DNA from: Streptomyces sp. MspMP-M5
GTDB lineage: Bacteria > Actinomycetota > Actinomycetes > Streptomycetales > Streptomycetaceae
Direction: 5' to 3'
Length of the DNA: 64,000 nt
NCBI RefSeq assembly: GCF_000373585.1
Contig: NZ_KB891855.1
Coordinates: 152,615-216,614, forward strand
In this document: positions 37,284 through 45,720 of the stretch, one piece after another
How positions within the stretch are numbered: position 1 is the first letter of the stretch
Layout: every line of letters begins with the position of its first letter
The notes under the pieces: model-generated
Databases searched by the model: none
Told to the model about the DNA's origin: nothing
The model's input: the letters and a program-made list of their open reading frames with translations, nothing else
Made by a program: the position numbers and the translations under genes

Positions 37284-38234
37284 ATGGCTGCGAACGCGAT
37301 CGACCAGACCCGCCGGATGCTGTCGCTGGTGACGTATCTGCGCGAGCGCCCCGGCGCCCGCGTCGAGGACGTCGCCCGTGCCTTCGGCATCTCCGAGGAC
37401 GAGCTGATCGCCGACCTCGACGTGCTGCCGATGTGCGGGACGAGCTTCCGCGGCGGCGATCTGATGGACATCGACACCGACGGCGACCGGATCTGGTGGC
37501 ACAACCCCGACGATGTCGCCGAGCCGCTGCGGCTGGCCGCCGACGAGGCCACCGCGCTGCTGGTCGCGGCCCGTGCGGTGGCCACCCTCCCGGGGCTGCG
37601 CGAGGGCGACCGGCAGGCGCTGCTGCGGGCCACCGCCAAGCTGGAGGCGGCGGCCGGGGAGGCGGCCGGGGCCAGCTCCCGGCTGTCGGTGACCTTCGAG
37701 TCGGAGGGCGGGGTCTTCGCCGATGTGGACCGCGCCATCGCCGAGCGGCGCCGGCTGTGGCTGCGGTACTACTCGCCGGCCCGTGACGAGCTGACCGAGC
37801 GTGAGGTGGACCCGATCCGGCTGTTCGCAGTCGGCCACACCTACATGGAGGCGTGGTGCCGGCTCTCCGAGGCCCGGCGCACCTTCCGGCTCGACCGGGT
37901 CGCCGAGATCAGGCTGCTGGACGCGCCCGCCGACCCGCCGCCGGTCGAGCTGCGCGACCTCTCCGAGGGGCTGGTGCAGCCCGCGGCCGAGGATCCCGAG
38001 GTCGCCGTCGAGGTGGGGCCCGGCGGGCGCTGGGTCGCCGAGTACTACCCGCACGACAGTGCCGAGGAACTCCCCGACGGGGGCCTGCGGATCACGTTGC
38101 GCACGCCCGATCCGGCGTCGTTGCGGCGGCTGGCGTTGCGGCTGGGCCGGGACGGCCGGATCGTGTCACCGCCGGCGCTGGCGGCGAGCGCCCGGGAGGC
38201 CGCCCGGCAGGCGCTTGCGGCGTACGGCGAGTGA
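37284..38234 (+). CDS. pafC: WYL-domain regulator PafC
   Basis: The 316-residue partner of PafB with the same order: winged helix (TRRMLSLVTYLRERPGA), then a WYL domain (RRLWLRYYSPARDELTEREV, YMEAWCRLSEARRTFRLDRV). Paralogous to the preceding gene and presumed to form a heterodimer with it. GAGAGGGG precedes the ATG. The operon ends at the hairpin 38236-38262. Confidence 0.92.
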   Translation: MAANAIDQTRRMLSLVTYLRERPGARVEDVARAFGISEDELIADLDVLPMCGTSFRGGDLMDIDTDGDRIWWHNPDDVAEPLRLAADEATALLVAARAVATLPGLREGDRQALLRATAKLEAAAGEAAGASSRLSVTFESEGGVFADVDRAIAERRRLWLRYYSPARDELTEREVDPIRLFAVGHTYMEAWCRLSEARRTFRLDRVAEIRLLDAPADPPPVELRDLSEGLVQPAAEDPEVAVEVGPGGRWVAEYYPHDSAEELPDGGLRITLRTPDPASLRRLALRLGRDGRIVSPPALAASAREAARQALAAYGE

Positions 38235-38235
38235 G

Positions 38236-38262
38236 GCCGGCCCGCCCCGGAGGCGGGCCGGC
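38236..38262 (+). terminator. Terminator of pafBC
   Basis: A perfect 11-bp stem (38236-38246 with 38252-38262) with a 5-base loop directly after the pafC stop. Confidence 0.7.
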
Positions 38263-38294
38263 GCACCGATGACCGTAGGAGAAGGCAGCGAAGG

Positions 38295-38555
38295 ATGACG
38301 ACCACGATGGCGACGACCACTCTGGCGGACATGGCCGCTCCGGTGTTCTTCAAGGCGGCCTGCCCGGAGTGCCGGGGGTGCTTCGAGCTGGCCTCGGACG
38401 CCTTCCGGCTGGCCATCGGCGCCAGCCGCAGCACCACCTTCTACGCCTTCACCTGCCCCGACTGCGGGCGCGCGGTGCGCAAGCCGGCCGGGGAGCGGAT
38501 CGTGGAGCTGCTGACCGGCGGCGGGGTGCGCACGCTGCGGCTGCACATCGGCTGA
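38295..38555 (+). CDS. Small zinc-ribbon-like hypothetical protein
   Basis: An 86-residue protein with two CxxC pairs, CPECRGC and CPDCGR, spaced about 32 residues apart, which fits a small zinc ribbon. The first 14 residues are Thr-rich. A good AGGAGAAGG site precedes the ATG. I do not recognise a named family; its position downstream of pafBC and upstream of tatA suggests a conserved actinobacterial small protein. Confidence 0.75.
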   Translation: MTTTMATTTLADMAAPVFFKAACPECRGCFELASDAFRLAIGASRSTTFYAFTCPDCGRAVRKPAGERIVELLTGGGVRTLRLHIG

Positions 38556-38633
38556 CCGCCGGCCGGGCTGCGTCATCGCGTGGCGCGTAGCGCGCCGGCC
38601 GCCGGGCCGTCCGGGCCGGGCCGGGTGGCCCGA

Positions 38634-38648
38634 TAGGCTCGTCCCATG
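38634..38648 (+). promoter_or_regulatory. Leaderless promoter of the small membrane protein gene
   Basis: TAGGCT (38634-38639) is followed by 6 bases and the ATG, the same geometry as at trmI. Confidence 0.6.
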
Positions 38649-38855
38649 TTCTGGCCCATGCTCGCTGTCGCCCTCGGTTTCCTGGGGATCGCCGTCCTCG
38701 GCGTCCTCGCCGTCCGCGTCTTCGCGGAGGTGCGGCGGCTGGCCCGGGAGGTGGGCACGGCGACCGCGCGGATCCAGCGGGCCACGGAGGATCTGGAGCG
38801 GGCCGCGGTGCCGCTCGCCTCGCGGCTCCACGACGTGGCACGCGACCGGACCTGA
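38646..38855 (+). CDS. Small single-pass membrane protein
   Basis: A 69-residue protein: one N-terminal transmembrane helix (MFWPMLAVALGFLGIAVLGV) followed by an amphipathic, charged helix (FAEVRRLAREVGTATARIQR). The layout resembles TatA/TatB or DUF948-like proteins in miniature, and tatA lies just downstream, but the FG hinge of TatA is missing. No named family recognised. It appears to be translated from a leaderless mRNA. Confidence 0.65.
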   Translation: MFWPMLAVALGFLGIAVLGVLAVRVFAEVRRLAREVGTATARIQRATEDLERAAVPLASRLHDVARDRT

Positions 38856-39060
38856 GGGCGGCGCTCTGCTGTCGGGGTCGTCCGGAAGGTAGGCTGCTCA
38901 ACGGTTCGAACGATGAGGCGGCGCGGGCAATCCACAGGATGCACGGGGATTGCCGGACGTTCACCGCCGAACGTTACGATCGAGGGACCACCAGGACGCC
39001 AGTCCGACCCCATCGGCAGGCACCACAGGAGACGCCGCCCCGGCGAGAAGGTAGTCGCAC

Positions 39061-39357
39061 ATGCTAGCCAACCTGAGGCTCCCCGAGATTCTGCTGATCA
39101 TCGCCGTGATCTTCCTGCTGTTCGGGGCGAAGAAGCTTCCGGACATGGCGCGTTCGCTCGGCAAGTCGGCCCGCATCCTCAAGAGCGAGGCCAAGGCGAT
39201 GAAGAAGGAGAGCGAGGCGGAGCGCTCGGCCGACGGCAGTGCGGCGCAGGCGCCCGCCGACGCCGCCCAGCAGGCCCCTCGTACGATTCAGGCCGCGCCC
39301 GGTGACGTGGCCAGCTCGCGCCCCGTGTCCGAGCCGAACCGCACCACCCAGAGCTGA
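39061..39357 (+). CDS. tatA: Twin-arginine translocase subunit TatA
   Basis: Forms the protein-conducting element of the Tat export pathway. 98 residues: a short transmembrane helix ([21 protein letters not shown]) containing the FG hinge, an amphipathic helix to about residue 45, and an acidic/Ala-rich tail. TatC follows after 62 bases. Two possible promoters lie in the 205-base leader: TAGGCT near 38892 and TACGAT near 38974. Confidence 0.95.
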   Translation: MLANLRLPEILLIIAVIFLLFGAKKLPDMARSLGKSARILKSEAKAMKKESEAERSADGSAAQAPADAAQQAPRTIQAAPGDVASSRPVSEPNRTTQS

Positions 39358-39419
39358 CCGAGCCGATCCGGCCGCGCCGACGCCGTCGGTGCGGCTGACG
39401 TACGAGACGAGGAAGTGGG

Positions 39420-40373
39420 TTGCTCAAGTCTGCCCGCAATCAGCAGAAGGACCCCGAGGGGCGGATGCCCCTCGCGGCGCATCTGCGTGAGCTGCGCAAC
39501 CGGCTGCTGAAATCGGTACTGGCGATCCTCGTGGTCACGGCCGTCGCCATGTGGAAGTACGAGCCGATCGCGCAGTTCATCACGGGGCCGACCATCGCGG
39601 CCGTCGGCTGCCCGACGGGTGGCGGGCACCCCCACCCCTGCGCGCAGATCGTGGCGAACGGCTTCATCGCGCCGTTCACGATCATGCTCAAGCTGTCGCT
39701 GACGGTCGGCCTGGTCGCCGCCAGCCCGCTGTGGCTCTACCAGCTCTGGGCGTTCCTCGCGCCCGGTCTGCACCGGCACGAGAAGAAGTACGCGCTGGGC
39801 TTCGTGGGCGCAGGCGTGCCGCTCTTCCTCGGTGGCGCCTACCTCGCCTACGCGGTGCTGCCGACCACGGCCGGTGCCCTGGTCGGGCTGACCCCCGGCG
39901 ACTGGTCCAATCTCTTCCCGGCCGACGACTTCTTCGACATCGTCACGCGGATGGTGCTGGTCTTCGGCTTCTCCTTCGAGCTGCCGCTGCTCCTGGTGCT
40001 GCTGAACTTCGGCGGTGTGCTCACCGGCAAGCGGGTGCTGAGCTGGTGGCGGTTCATGGTCATGGGGATCACGATCTTCGCGGCGGTGGCCACCCCGACC
40101 GGTGACCCGCTGACCATGTCGCTGCTGGCGGCGCCGATCGTGCTGCTGTATTTCGGCGCCGTGGGCATCTGCCTCTTCAACGACCGCCGGCGGCGGCTGG
40201 CCAACCCCGACCGGGCACTGGCCGACGACGAGGCGTCCGAGCTCGACCTGACCCCGTCCGAGGTCGAGGCGATCGAGCCGGTCGCGCCGAGCCGGATGCT
40301 GCCGGAGAAGTCCGGCGGGGAGGGCGCCGACGGTGCCGATGGCGGACGCCGCGGGTACGACGACGTCACCTGA
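39420..40373 (+). CDS. tatC: Twin-arginine translocase subunit TatC
   Basis: Receptor for twin-arginine signal peptides, six transmembrane helices, 317 residues. The N-terminus has MPLAAHLRELRNRLLKS; later SPLWLYQLWAFLAPGLHRHEKKY and FGFSFELPLLLVLL are diagnostic. The start is a TTG at 39420, with GAGGAAG 6 bases upstream; no ATG or GTG fits as well. The last 60 residues form an acidic cytoplasmic tail. TatB is not in the window, as usual for Streptomyces. Confidence 0.95.
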   Translation: MLKSARNQQKDPEGRMPLAAHLRELRNRLLKSVLAILVVTAVAMWKYEPIAQFITGPTIAAVGCPTGGGHPHPCAQIVANGFIAPFTIMLKLSLTVGLVAASPLWLYQLWAFLAPGLHRHEKKYALGFVGAGVPLFLGGAYLAYAVLPTTAGALVGLTPGDWSNLFPADDFFDIVTRMVLVFGFSFELPLLLVLLNFGGVLTGKRVLSWWRFMVMGITIFAAVATPTGDPLTMSLLAAPIVLLYFGAVGICLFNDRRRRLANPDRALADDEASELDLTPSEVEAIEPVAPSRMLPEKSGGEGADGADGGRRGYDDVT

Positions 40374-40426
40374 GGCGACGGGTAGTCGCAAGGTCACGTG
40401 AAGTGACGTACCGCGGACCGGATTTC

Positions 40427-40458
40427 GCGGCCCCCGTGCTCTGTGAGCCGGGGGCCGC
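40427..40458 (+). terminator. Terminator of tatAC
   Basis: Stem of 10 bp (40427-40436 with 40449-40458) enclosing GCTC/GAGC, downstream of tatC. Confidence 0.75.
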
Positions 40459-40554
40459 GCCGTATGCGGACGGAGCCCGGGGCGAGGTGCCGTCGGGCGC
40501 CGGCGGTGGGTAAAGGGCCGCCATAAAGATCCGGTCGATGTCAGAGGTGGCCGG

Positions 40555-40573
40555 TAGGCTCGTAAGCACGATG
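40555..40573 (+). promoter_or_regulatory. Near-leaderless promoter of the helicase gene
   Basis: TAGGCT (40555-40560) lies 10 bases before the ATG at 40571, leaving a leader of only a few bases; no ribosome binding site is visible. Confidence 0.5.
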
Positions 40574-43387
40574 ACCGAGGACATGTCCCCTGCTGAGCGC
40601 TATGCCGCCGCGAAAATCCGCGCGGCGGAGCAGGCCACCGCACTCGCGCCGTTCCGGGAGCTGTACGACTTCGAGCTGGATCCGTACCAGATCGAGGCGT
40701 GCCAGGCCCTGGAGGCGGGCAAGGGTGTGCTGGTCGCCGCTCCCACCGGATCCGGCAAGACGATCGTCGGCGAGTTCGCCGTCCACCTGGCCCTGGCGCA
40801 GGGCCGAAAATGCTTCTACACCACGCCCATCAAGGCGTTGTCCAACCAGAAGTTCCAGGATCTGGTCAAGCGCTACGGCCCCGAGAAGGTCGGCCTGCTG
40901 ACCGGTGACAACAGCGTCAACGGCGAGGCCCCGGTGGTCGTGATGACCACCGAGGTCCTGCGGAACATGCTCTACGCCGGCTCGCAGTCGCTGGCCGGCC
41001 TGGGCTATGTGGTGATGGACGAGGTGCACTACCTCTCCGACCGGTTCCGCGGTGCCGTCTGGGAGGAGGTGATCATCCACCTCCCGGACTCGGTGACGCT
41101 GGTGTCCCTGTCGGCGACGGTCTCCAACGCCGAGGAGTTCGGCGACTGGCTGGACACCGTCCGCGGCGACACCGAGGTGATCGTCTCCGAGCACCGCCCG
41201 GTCCCGCTGTGGCAGCACGTCCTCGCGGGCCGCCGGATCTACGACCTCTTCGAGGAGCGGGACGGCGCCGCCGGCGGCCGCCGCGAGGTCAACCCCGACC
41301 TGGAGCGGCTGGCGCGGATGGAGAACAGCCGGCAGACGTTCGGCCGGGACAAGCGGCGCGGCCGCGCCCTGCGCGAGGCCGATCGCGAGCGGGAGCGGCG
41401 GCAGCGCGCCCGGATCTGGACGCCGAGCCGGCCCGAGGTGATCGAGCGGCTGGACAACGAGGGGCTGCTGCCGGCGATCACCTTCATCTTCAGCCGGGCC
41501 GGCTGCGAGGGGGCCGTCCAGCAGTGCCTGTACTCCGGCCTGCGGCTCAACGACGCGGAGGCCCGGGAGAAGGTCCGCCGGATAGTCGAGGCCCGGACGG
41601 CCGGCATCCCGGACGACGACCTGCATGTGCTCGGCTACTTCGAGTGGCTGGAGGGCCTGGAGCGGGGCATCGCGGCGCACCACGCCGGGATGCTGCCCAC
41701 CTTCAAGGAGGTCGTCGAGGAGCTGTTCGTCAAGGGCCTGGTCAAGGCCGTCTTCGCGACCGAGACGCTGGCGCTGGGCATCAACATGCCGGCGCGGTCG
41801 GTGGTGCTGGAGAAGCTCGTCAAGTGGAACGGCGAGCAGCACGCCGACATCACCCCCGGCGAGTACACCCAGCTGACCGGCCGGGCCGGACGGCGCGGGA
41901 TCGACGTCGAGGGCCATGCGGTGGTGCTGTGGCAGCGCGGGATGGACCCCGGCGCGCTGGCCGGTCTCGCCGGCACCCGGACGTACCCGCTGCGCTCCTC
42001 CTTCAAGCCGTCGTACAACATGGCGGTCAATCTCGTCTCGCAGTTCGGGCGGCACCGTTCGCGGGAGCTGCTGGAGATGTCGTTCGCGCAGTTCCAGGCC
42101 GACAAGTCGGTGGTCGGCATCACCCGCCAGGTCCAGCGCAACGAGGAGGGCCTGAGCGGCTACCGCGAGGCGATGGTCTGCCACCTCGGCGACTTCGAGG
42201 AATACGCCCGGCTGCGGCGGGAGTTGAAGGACCGTGAGACCGATCTCGCCCGGCAGGGCGCGGTCCAGCGGCGGTCCGCGGCCGCGGCGGCACTGGAGAA
42301 GCTCCGGCCGGGCGACGTCATCCATGTGCCGACGGGCAAGTACGCCGGGCTGGCGCTGGTGCTGGATCCCGGCATGCCCTCCGGGCGGAGCAACGGTCAC
42401 CGCGGCGTGGACGCCCACGACGGCCCGCGGCCGCTGGTGCTCACCGCCGAGCGGCAGGTCAAGCGGCTCGGTTCGATCGACTTCCCGGTGCCGGTGGAGG
42501 CCCTGGAGCGGATGCGCATCCCGCGCTCGTTCAACGCCCGCAGTCCGCAGTCGCGCCGCGATCTGGCGTCGGCGCTGCGCACCAAGGCCGGCCATCTGGT
42601 GCCGTCGCGGCACCGCAGGCCCCGTGCGGAGGCGGCCGACGACCGCGAGATCGCCCGGCTGCGCAAGGAGATCCGCTCCCATCCCTGCCATGGGTGCGAC
42701 GAGCGGGAGGACCACGCCCGCTGGGCGGAGCGCTACCACCGGCTGCTGCGGGACACCCGCCAGCTGGAGCGCCGGATCGAGGGCCGCACGAACACCATCG
42801 CGCGCACCTTTGACCGGATCTGCGCGCTGCTGACCGAGCTGGACTACCTCGAAGGCGACACCGTCACCGACCAGGGCCGCCGACTCGCCCGGCTCTACGG
42901 CGAGTTGGACCTCCTGGCCAGCGAGTGCCTGCGGGACGGCATCTGGGAGGGCCTCGGGCCCGCCGAGTTGGCGGCCTGCGCCTCGGCGCTGGTCTACGAG
43001 GCGCGGCAGGCGGACGACGCGGTGGCGCCCAAGCTGCCGGCCGGCCGGGCGCGGGACGCCCTGGCGGAGATGGTGCGCATCTGGGGCCGGCTGGACGCCC
43101 TGGAGGAGGAGCACCGGATCAGCCAGGCCGAGGGCGTCGGCCAGCGCGAGCCCGATCTGGGCTTCGCCTGGGCCGCGTACCGCTGGGCCTCCGGCGCCGC
43201 CCTCGACGAGGTGCTGGGCGAGGCGGACATGCCGGCCGGCGACTTCGTCCGCTGGTGCAAGCAACTGGTCGACATCCTCGGACAGATCGCCGTGGCGGCA
43301 CCGGCCGACGGCACGGTCGCACGGTCCGCCCGCAAGGCGATGGACGGCGTACGGCGCGGGGTCGTGGCGTACTCGTCGGTCGGCTGA
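40571..43387 (+). CDS. Ski2/Mtr4-like DEVH-box RNA helicase (HelY type)
   Basis: A 938-residue superfamily 2 helicase. Walker A is APTGSGKT at 57-64, the DEVH box at 150-153 (VVMDEVHYLSDRFRG), motif III SLSATVSNAEEFG, and motif VI QLTGRAGRRGIDVEG. The long C-terminal part carries the DSHCT-like domain found in Ski2/Mtr4 relatives, including a CHGCDERE segment. Expected role is RNA unwinding linked to RNA processing or decay. The ATG at 40571 is preferred to 40538 because a -10 hexamer lies between them. It ends at a 16-bp hairpin. Confidence 0.92.
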   Translation: MTEDMSPAERYAAAKIRAAEQATALAPFRELYDFELDPYQIEACQALEAGKGVLVAAPTGSGKTIVGEFAVHLALAQGRKCFYTTPIKALSNQKFQDLVKRYGPEKVGLLTGDNSVNGEAPVVVMTTEVLRNMLYAGSQSLAGLGYVVMDEVHYLSDRFRGAVWEEVIIHLPDSVTLVSLSATVSNAEEFGDWLDTVRGDTEVIVSEHRPVPLWQHVLAGRRIYDLFEERDGAAGGRREVNPDLERLARMENSRQTFGRDKRRGRALREADRERERRQRARIWTPSRPEVIERLDNEGLLPAITFIFSRAGCEGAVQQCLYSGLRLNDAEAREKVRRIVEARTAGIPDDDLHVLGYFEWLEGLERGIAAHHAGMLPTFKEVVEELFVKGLVKAVFATETLALGINMPARSVVLEKLVKWNGEQHADITPGEYTQLTGRAGRRGIDVEGHAVVLWQRGMDPGALAGLAGTRTYPLRSSFKPSYNMAVNLVSQFGRHRSRELLEMSFAQFQADKSVVGITRQVQRNEEGLSGYREAMVCHLGDFEEYARLRRELKDRETDLARQGAVQRRSAAAAALEKLRPGDVIHVPTGKYAGLALVLDPGMPSGRSNGHRGVDAHDGPRPLVLTAERQVKRLGSIDFPVPVEALERMRIPRSFNARSPQSRRDLASALRTKAGHLVPSRHRRPRAEAADDREIARLRKEIRSHPCHGCDEREDHARWAERYHRLLRDTRQLERRIEGRTNTIARTFDRICALLTELDYLEGDTVTDQGRRLARLYGELDLLASECLRDGIWEGLGPAELAACASALVYEARQADDAVAPKLPAGRARDALAEMVRIWGRLDALEEEHRISQAEGVGQREPDLGFAWAAYRWASGAALDEVLGEADMPAGDFVRWCKQLVDILGQIAVAAPADGTVARSARKAMDGVRRGVVAYSSVG

Positions 43388-43394
43388 CGGGACA

Positions 43395-43437
43395 CCGGTC
43401 GCGCCGCCGCAGGGGCGTTCCGCGGCGGCGCGACCGG
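43395..43437 (+). terminator. Terminator of the helicase gene
   Basis: A perfect 16-bp GC-rich stem (43395-43410 with 43422-43437) and an 11-base loop, 8 bases after the stop. Confidence 0.8.
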
Positions 43438-43561
43438 CGTCAACGGCCGTGGGGGAGCGGCCAGCAGAGCCGTTACGGATGCGACCCAGGCGATCAGCTG
43501 GGCCCAGATCGCGCCGGCGCCGCCGTCGAGGGCCAGGAGCTTCTGGAAGCCGGCACGGAGA

Positions 43562-43597
43562 AGGGCGGCGCGGGCTCGTCGTGAGCCGCGCCGCCCT
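43562..43597 (-). terminator. Terminator of the siderophore-interacting protein gene
   Basis: A stem of about 14 bp with one bulged G (43562-43576 with 43583-43597) just past the end of the minus-strand gene. Together with 43395-43437 it isolates the two convergent genes. Confidence 0.7.
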
Positions 43598-43617
43598 CGG
43601 GCCGGCGGGGTGGCGGG

Positions 43618-44469
43618 TCAGGCGGCCGCCGCGGGCTCCTGCTCGGCCTCGACCTGCTGGTTCCAGGCGCGCTTGCCGGCCTGCCAGCCGTCCTCGTCGT
43701 GACCGGTGCGCCAGTAGCCGGAGATCGACAGCGCCTCGCGGGGGACGGCGTGCTCGACCCGGAGCAGCCGGCGCAGCTCCTTGACGAAGCCCGCCTCGCC
43801 GTGGACGAAGGCGTGCACGCGGCCCGCGGGGAAGTCCAACGCCCGTACGGCGGCGACCAGTTCGCGGCCGTACGGGGCACTGCCGCGGTACAGCCAGGTG
43901 ATCTCGGCGCCGGGCGGTGCGGTCAGCTCCTGCCGCTCCTCGGGGCCGGCGACCTCGATGAAGGCGTGCACCGTGGCGTCCGCCGGCATCCGGTCCAGCG
44001 CGGCGGCGAGGGCCGGCAGGGCGCTCTCGTCACCGGCGAGCAGGTGCCAGTCGGCCGTCGGGTCCGGGGCGTAGGCGCCGCCGGGGCCGAGGAACATGAT
44101 CTCGTCGCCCGGCCGCGCGGCCAGCGCCCACGGCCCGGCCAGCCCGGTGTCGCCGTGCACGACGAAGTCCACGGTCAGCTCGCGCGCCCGCGGGTCCCAG
44201 GCGCGCACGGTGTAGGTGCGGGTCCGGGGCCACTGGTCGCGCGGCAGCTCGGCGCGGATGCGGCCCATGTCGAACGGCTCGGGGTAGTGGACCTGCGGCA
44301 GCGGGAAGACCAGCTTGACGTAGTGGTCGGTGTACTCGCCGGCGTCGAACGCGGCCAGTCCGTCGCCGCCCAGGACGACGCGCATCATGTGCGGGGTGAG
44401 CCGCTCGGTGCGCCGCACCCGGGCGCGGTGCAGTGTGGGCGTGCTGCGGGCCGGTCGCTCTGCTGCCAC
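43618..44469 (-). CDS. Siderophore-interacting protein (flavin ferric reductase)
   Basis: A 283-residue SIP-family reductase related to ViuB and SCO homologues, which releases iron from ferric siderophores. It has an FAD-binding domain (RTRTYTVRAWDPRARELTVD, where RxYTVR is diagnostic; VVHGDTGLAGPWA) and an NAD(P)H domain (LLAGDESALPALAAALDRMP). The GTG at 44469 has GGGGAG 7 bases upstream. The longer frame to 44532 is rejected because it would overlap the iron box. The iron box upstream indicates repression by DmdR/IdeR when iron is plentiful. Confidence 0.93.
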   Translation of the reverse strand: MAAERPARSTPTLHRARVRRTERLTPHMMRVVLGGDGLAAFDAGEYTDHYVKLVFPLPQVHYPEPFDMGRIRAELPRDQWPRTRTYTVRAWDPRARELTVDFVVHGDTGLAGPWALAARPGDEIMFLGPGGAYAPDPTADWHLLAGDESALPALAAALDRMPADATVHAFIEVAGPEERQELTAPPGAEITWLYRGSAPYGRELVAAVRALDFPAGRVHAFVHGEAGFVKELRRLLRVEHAVPREALSISGYWRTGHDEDGWQAGKRAWNQQVEAEQEPAAAA

Positions 44470-44524
44470 GGTGTCTCCCCTGACGCGGTCGAGGGCGGCG
44501 CACCCAGTGGGCCGGCGCCGCCGC

Positions 44525-44543
44525 TTAGGCATACCTAACCTAA
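44525..44543 (-). promoter_or_regulatory. DmdR/IdeR iron box
   Basis: Read on the minus strand the 19 bases TTAGGTTAGGTATGCCTAA match the actinobacterial iron-box consensus TTAGGTTAGG-N4-CCTAA. It lies 56 bases upstream of the siderophore-interacting protein start. Confidence 0.85.
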
Positions 44544-44547
44544 CAGG

Positions 44548-45486
44548 TCATCGGGCGAGGGCGATCAGCAACCGCTGCAACGCGCCACCCAGGCCCCACC
44601 GGGCGGCCAGTGCCTCCAGCCGCTCCGGGTCGGCCGGCTCGTCCGGCAGGGCGAGGTCGGCGTCCGGGACCGGCACGTCGGCCGCCACCCGGACGACCTT
44701 CGGGGCGACGGCCAGATAGGGCCCCGCCTCGACGATCCGCCTGCGCTGCGCCGGGGTGATCCTTGAGGCCGGGTCCTGGGCGGCGGCCATGATGCCGGCC
44801 AGGTCGCCGTAGGTGGCCAGCAGCTTCGCGGCGGTCTTCTCGCCGATGCCCGGGACGCCCGGCAGGCCGTCGCTGGGGTCGCCGCGCAGCAGCGCCAGAT
44901 CCGCGTAACCCGGGCCGTCCACGCCGTACTTCTCGCGCAGCAGTGCCCCGTCGGTGAGTTGGAGGGTGCCGACGCCCTTGAGCGGATAGAGCACGCGGAC
45001 GCCGCGGGCGTCGTCGACGAGCTGGAAGAGGTCGCGGTCGCCGGTGACGATGTCGACCGGCCCCTCGGCCCGCGCGGTCAGGGTGCCGATGACGTCGTCG
45101 GCCTCGTAGCCCGCGGCGCCGATCCGGGCGATGCCCAGCGCGTCGAGCACCTCCTCGATCACCGGGACCTGCGGGGAGAGGGTGTCCGGGATCTGCTCCT
45201 CGTCAGGCTCGGGGGACCCGGCGGGGGCCTCCTCGGCGACCCGGTGCGCCTTGTAGGAGGGGATCAGATCGACCCGCCACTGGGGGCGCCAGTCGAAGTC
45301 CATGCAGGCGACGAGGTCGTCGGGGTGGTGGTCCTGGACGAGCCGGGCGATGAAGTCCAGCAGACCGCGCACCGCGTTCACCGGGGTGCCGTCCGGGGCC
45401 CTGACCGATTCCGGTACCCCGAAGTAGGCGCGGAAGTAGAGGGAGGCGGTGTCGAGGAGCATCAGGCGTCGAGTCACACCCCGCAT
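44548..45486 (-). CDS. 5'-3' exonuclease (PolA N-terminal-like)
   Basis: A stand-alone FEN/PolA-type 5' nuclease of about 312 residues, not fused to a polymerase. Metal-binding motifs are visible: LLDTASLYFRAYF, CMDFDWRPQWRVDLIPSYKA, GYEADDVIGTL, VTGDRDLFQLVDD and the helix-hairpin-helix DGLPGVPGIGEKTAAKLL. Start is uncertain: ATG 45486, GTG 45477 and ATG 45462 are all in frame. Expected role is flap or primer removal. It ends only 5 bases before the iron box, so its 3' end lies in the promoter of the SIP gene. Confidence 0.9.
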   Translation of the reverse strand: MRGVTRRLMLLDTASLYFRAYFGVPESVRAPDGTPVNAVRGLLDFIARLVQDHHPDDLVACMDFDWRPQWRVDLIPSYKAHRVAEEAPAGSPEPDEEQIPDTLSPQVPVIEEVLDALGIARIGAAGYEADDVIGTLTARAEGPVDIVTGDRDLFQLVDDARGVRVLYPLKGVGTLQLTDGALLREKYGVDGPGYADLALLRGDPSDGLPGVPGIGEKTAAKLLATYGDLAGIMAAAQDPASRITPAQRRRIVEAGPYLAVAPKVVRVAADVPVPDADLALPDEPADPERLEALAARWGLGGALQRLLIALAR

Positions 45487-45563
45487 GATGCCGTATGCCC
45501 CAAACGTGCCTGGATTGTGAGGTGAATCACCGATCGGTTTGAGCCTGATGAACCCGGGCAGGC

Positions 45564-45700
45564 GCGCAGCCGGTGCGGACCCGGCTGCGCATGTCGACCG
45601 GCAGCCGGTGACGACGAGCCGAACTCGTCCCGCACTACGACCTGCCGGCCCATCGGTCAGACCCCGCGGGAGGTGGCAGGTCGTTTCTCGTGCGACGAGA
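45564..45700 (+). promoter_or_regulatory. Structured leader of the betaine ABC operon
   Basis: Three hairpins line up in the 234-base gap: a 10-bp stem (45564-45573 with 45581-45590), a long-range 9-bp pairing (45638-45646 with 45675-45683) and a 6-bp stem TCTCGT/ACGAGA (45686-45691 with 45695-45700) just before the start codon. This could be a regulatory leader, but no known riboswitch class was recognised by eye. Confidence 0.3.
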
Positions 45701-45720
45701 CCCCGACAAGAGAGGTATAT

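Noticed and set aside
43440..43560. Hydrophobic minus-strand stretch (AIWAQLIAWVASVTALLAAP) after the helicase, considered as a transposase or membrane gene remnant
   Set aside because: No start, no flanking repeats and no clear family match; it lies between two terminators and can be chance.
44470..44532. N-terminal extension of the siderophore-interacting protein
   Set aside because: It would place the coding start inside the iron box; the GTG at 44469 has a good ribosome binding site.
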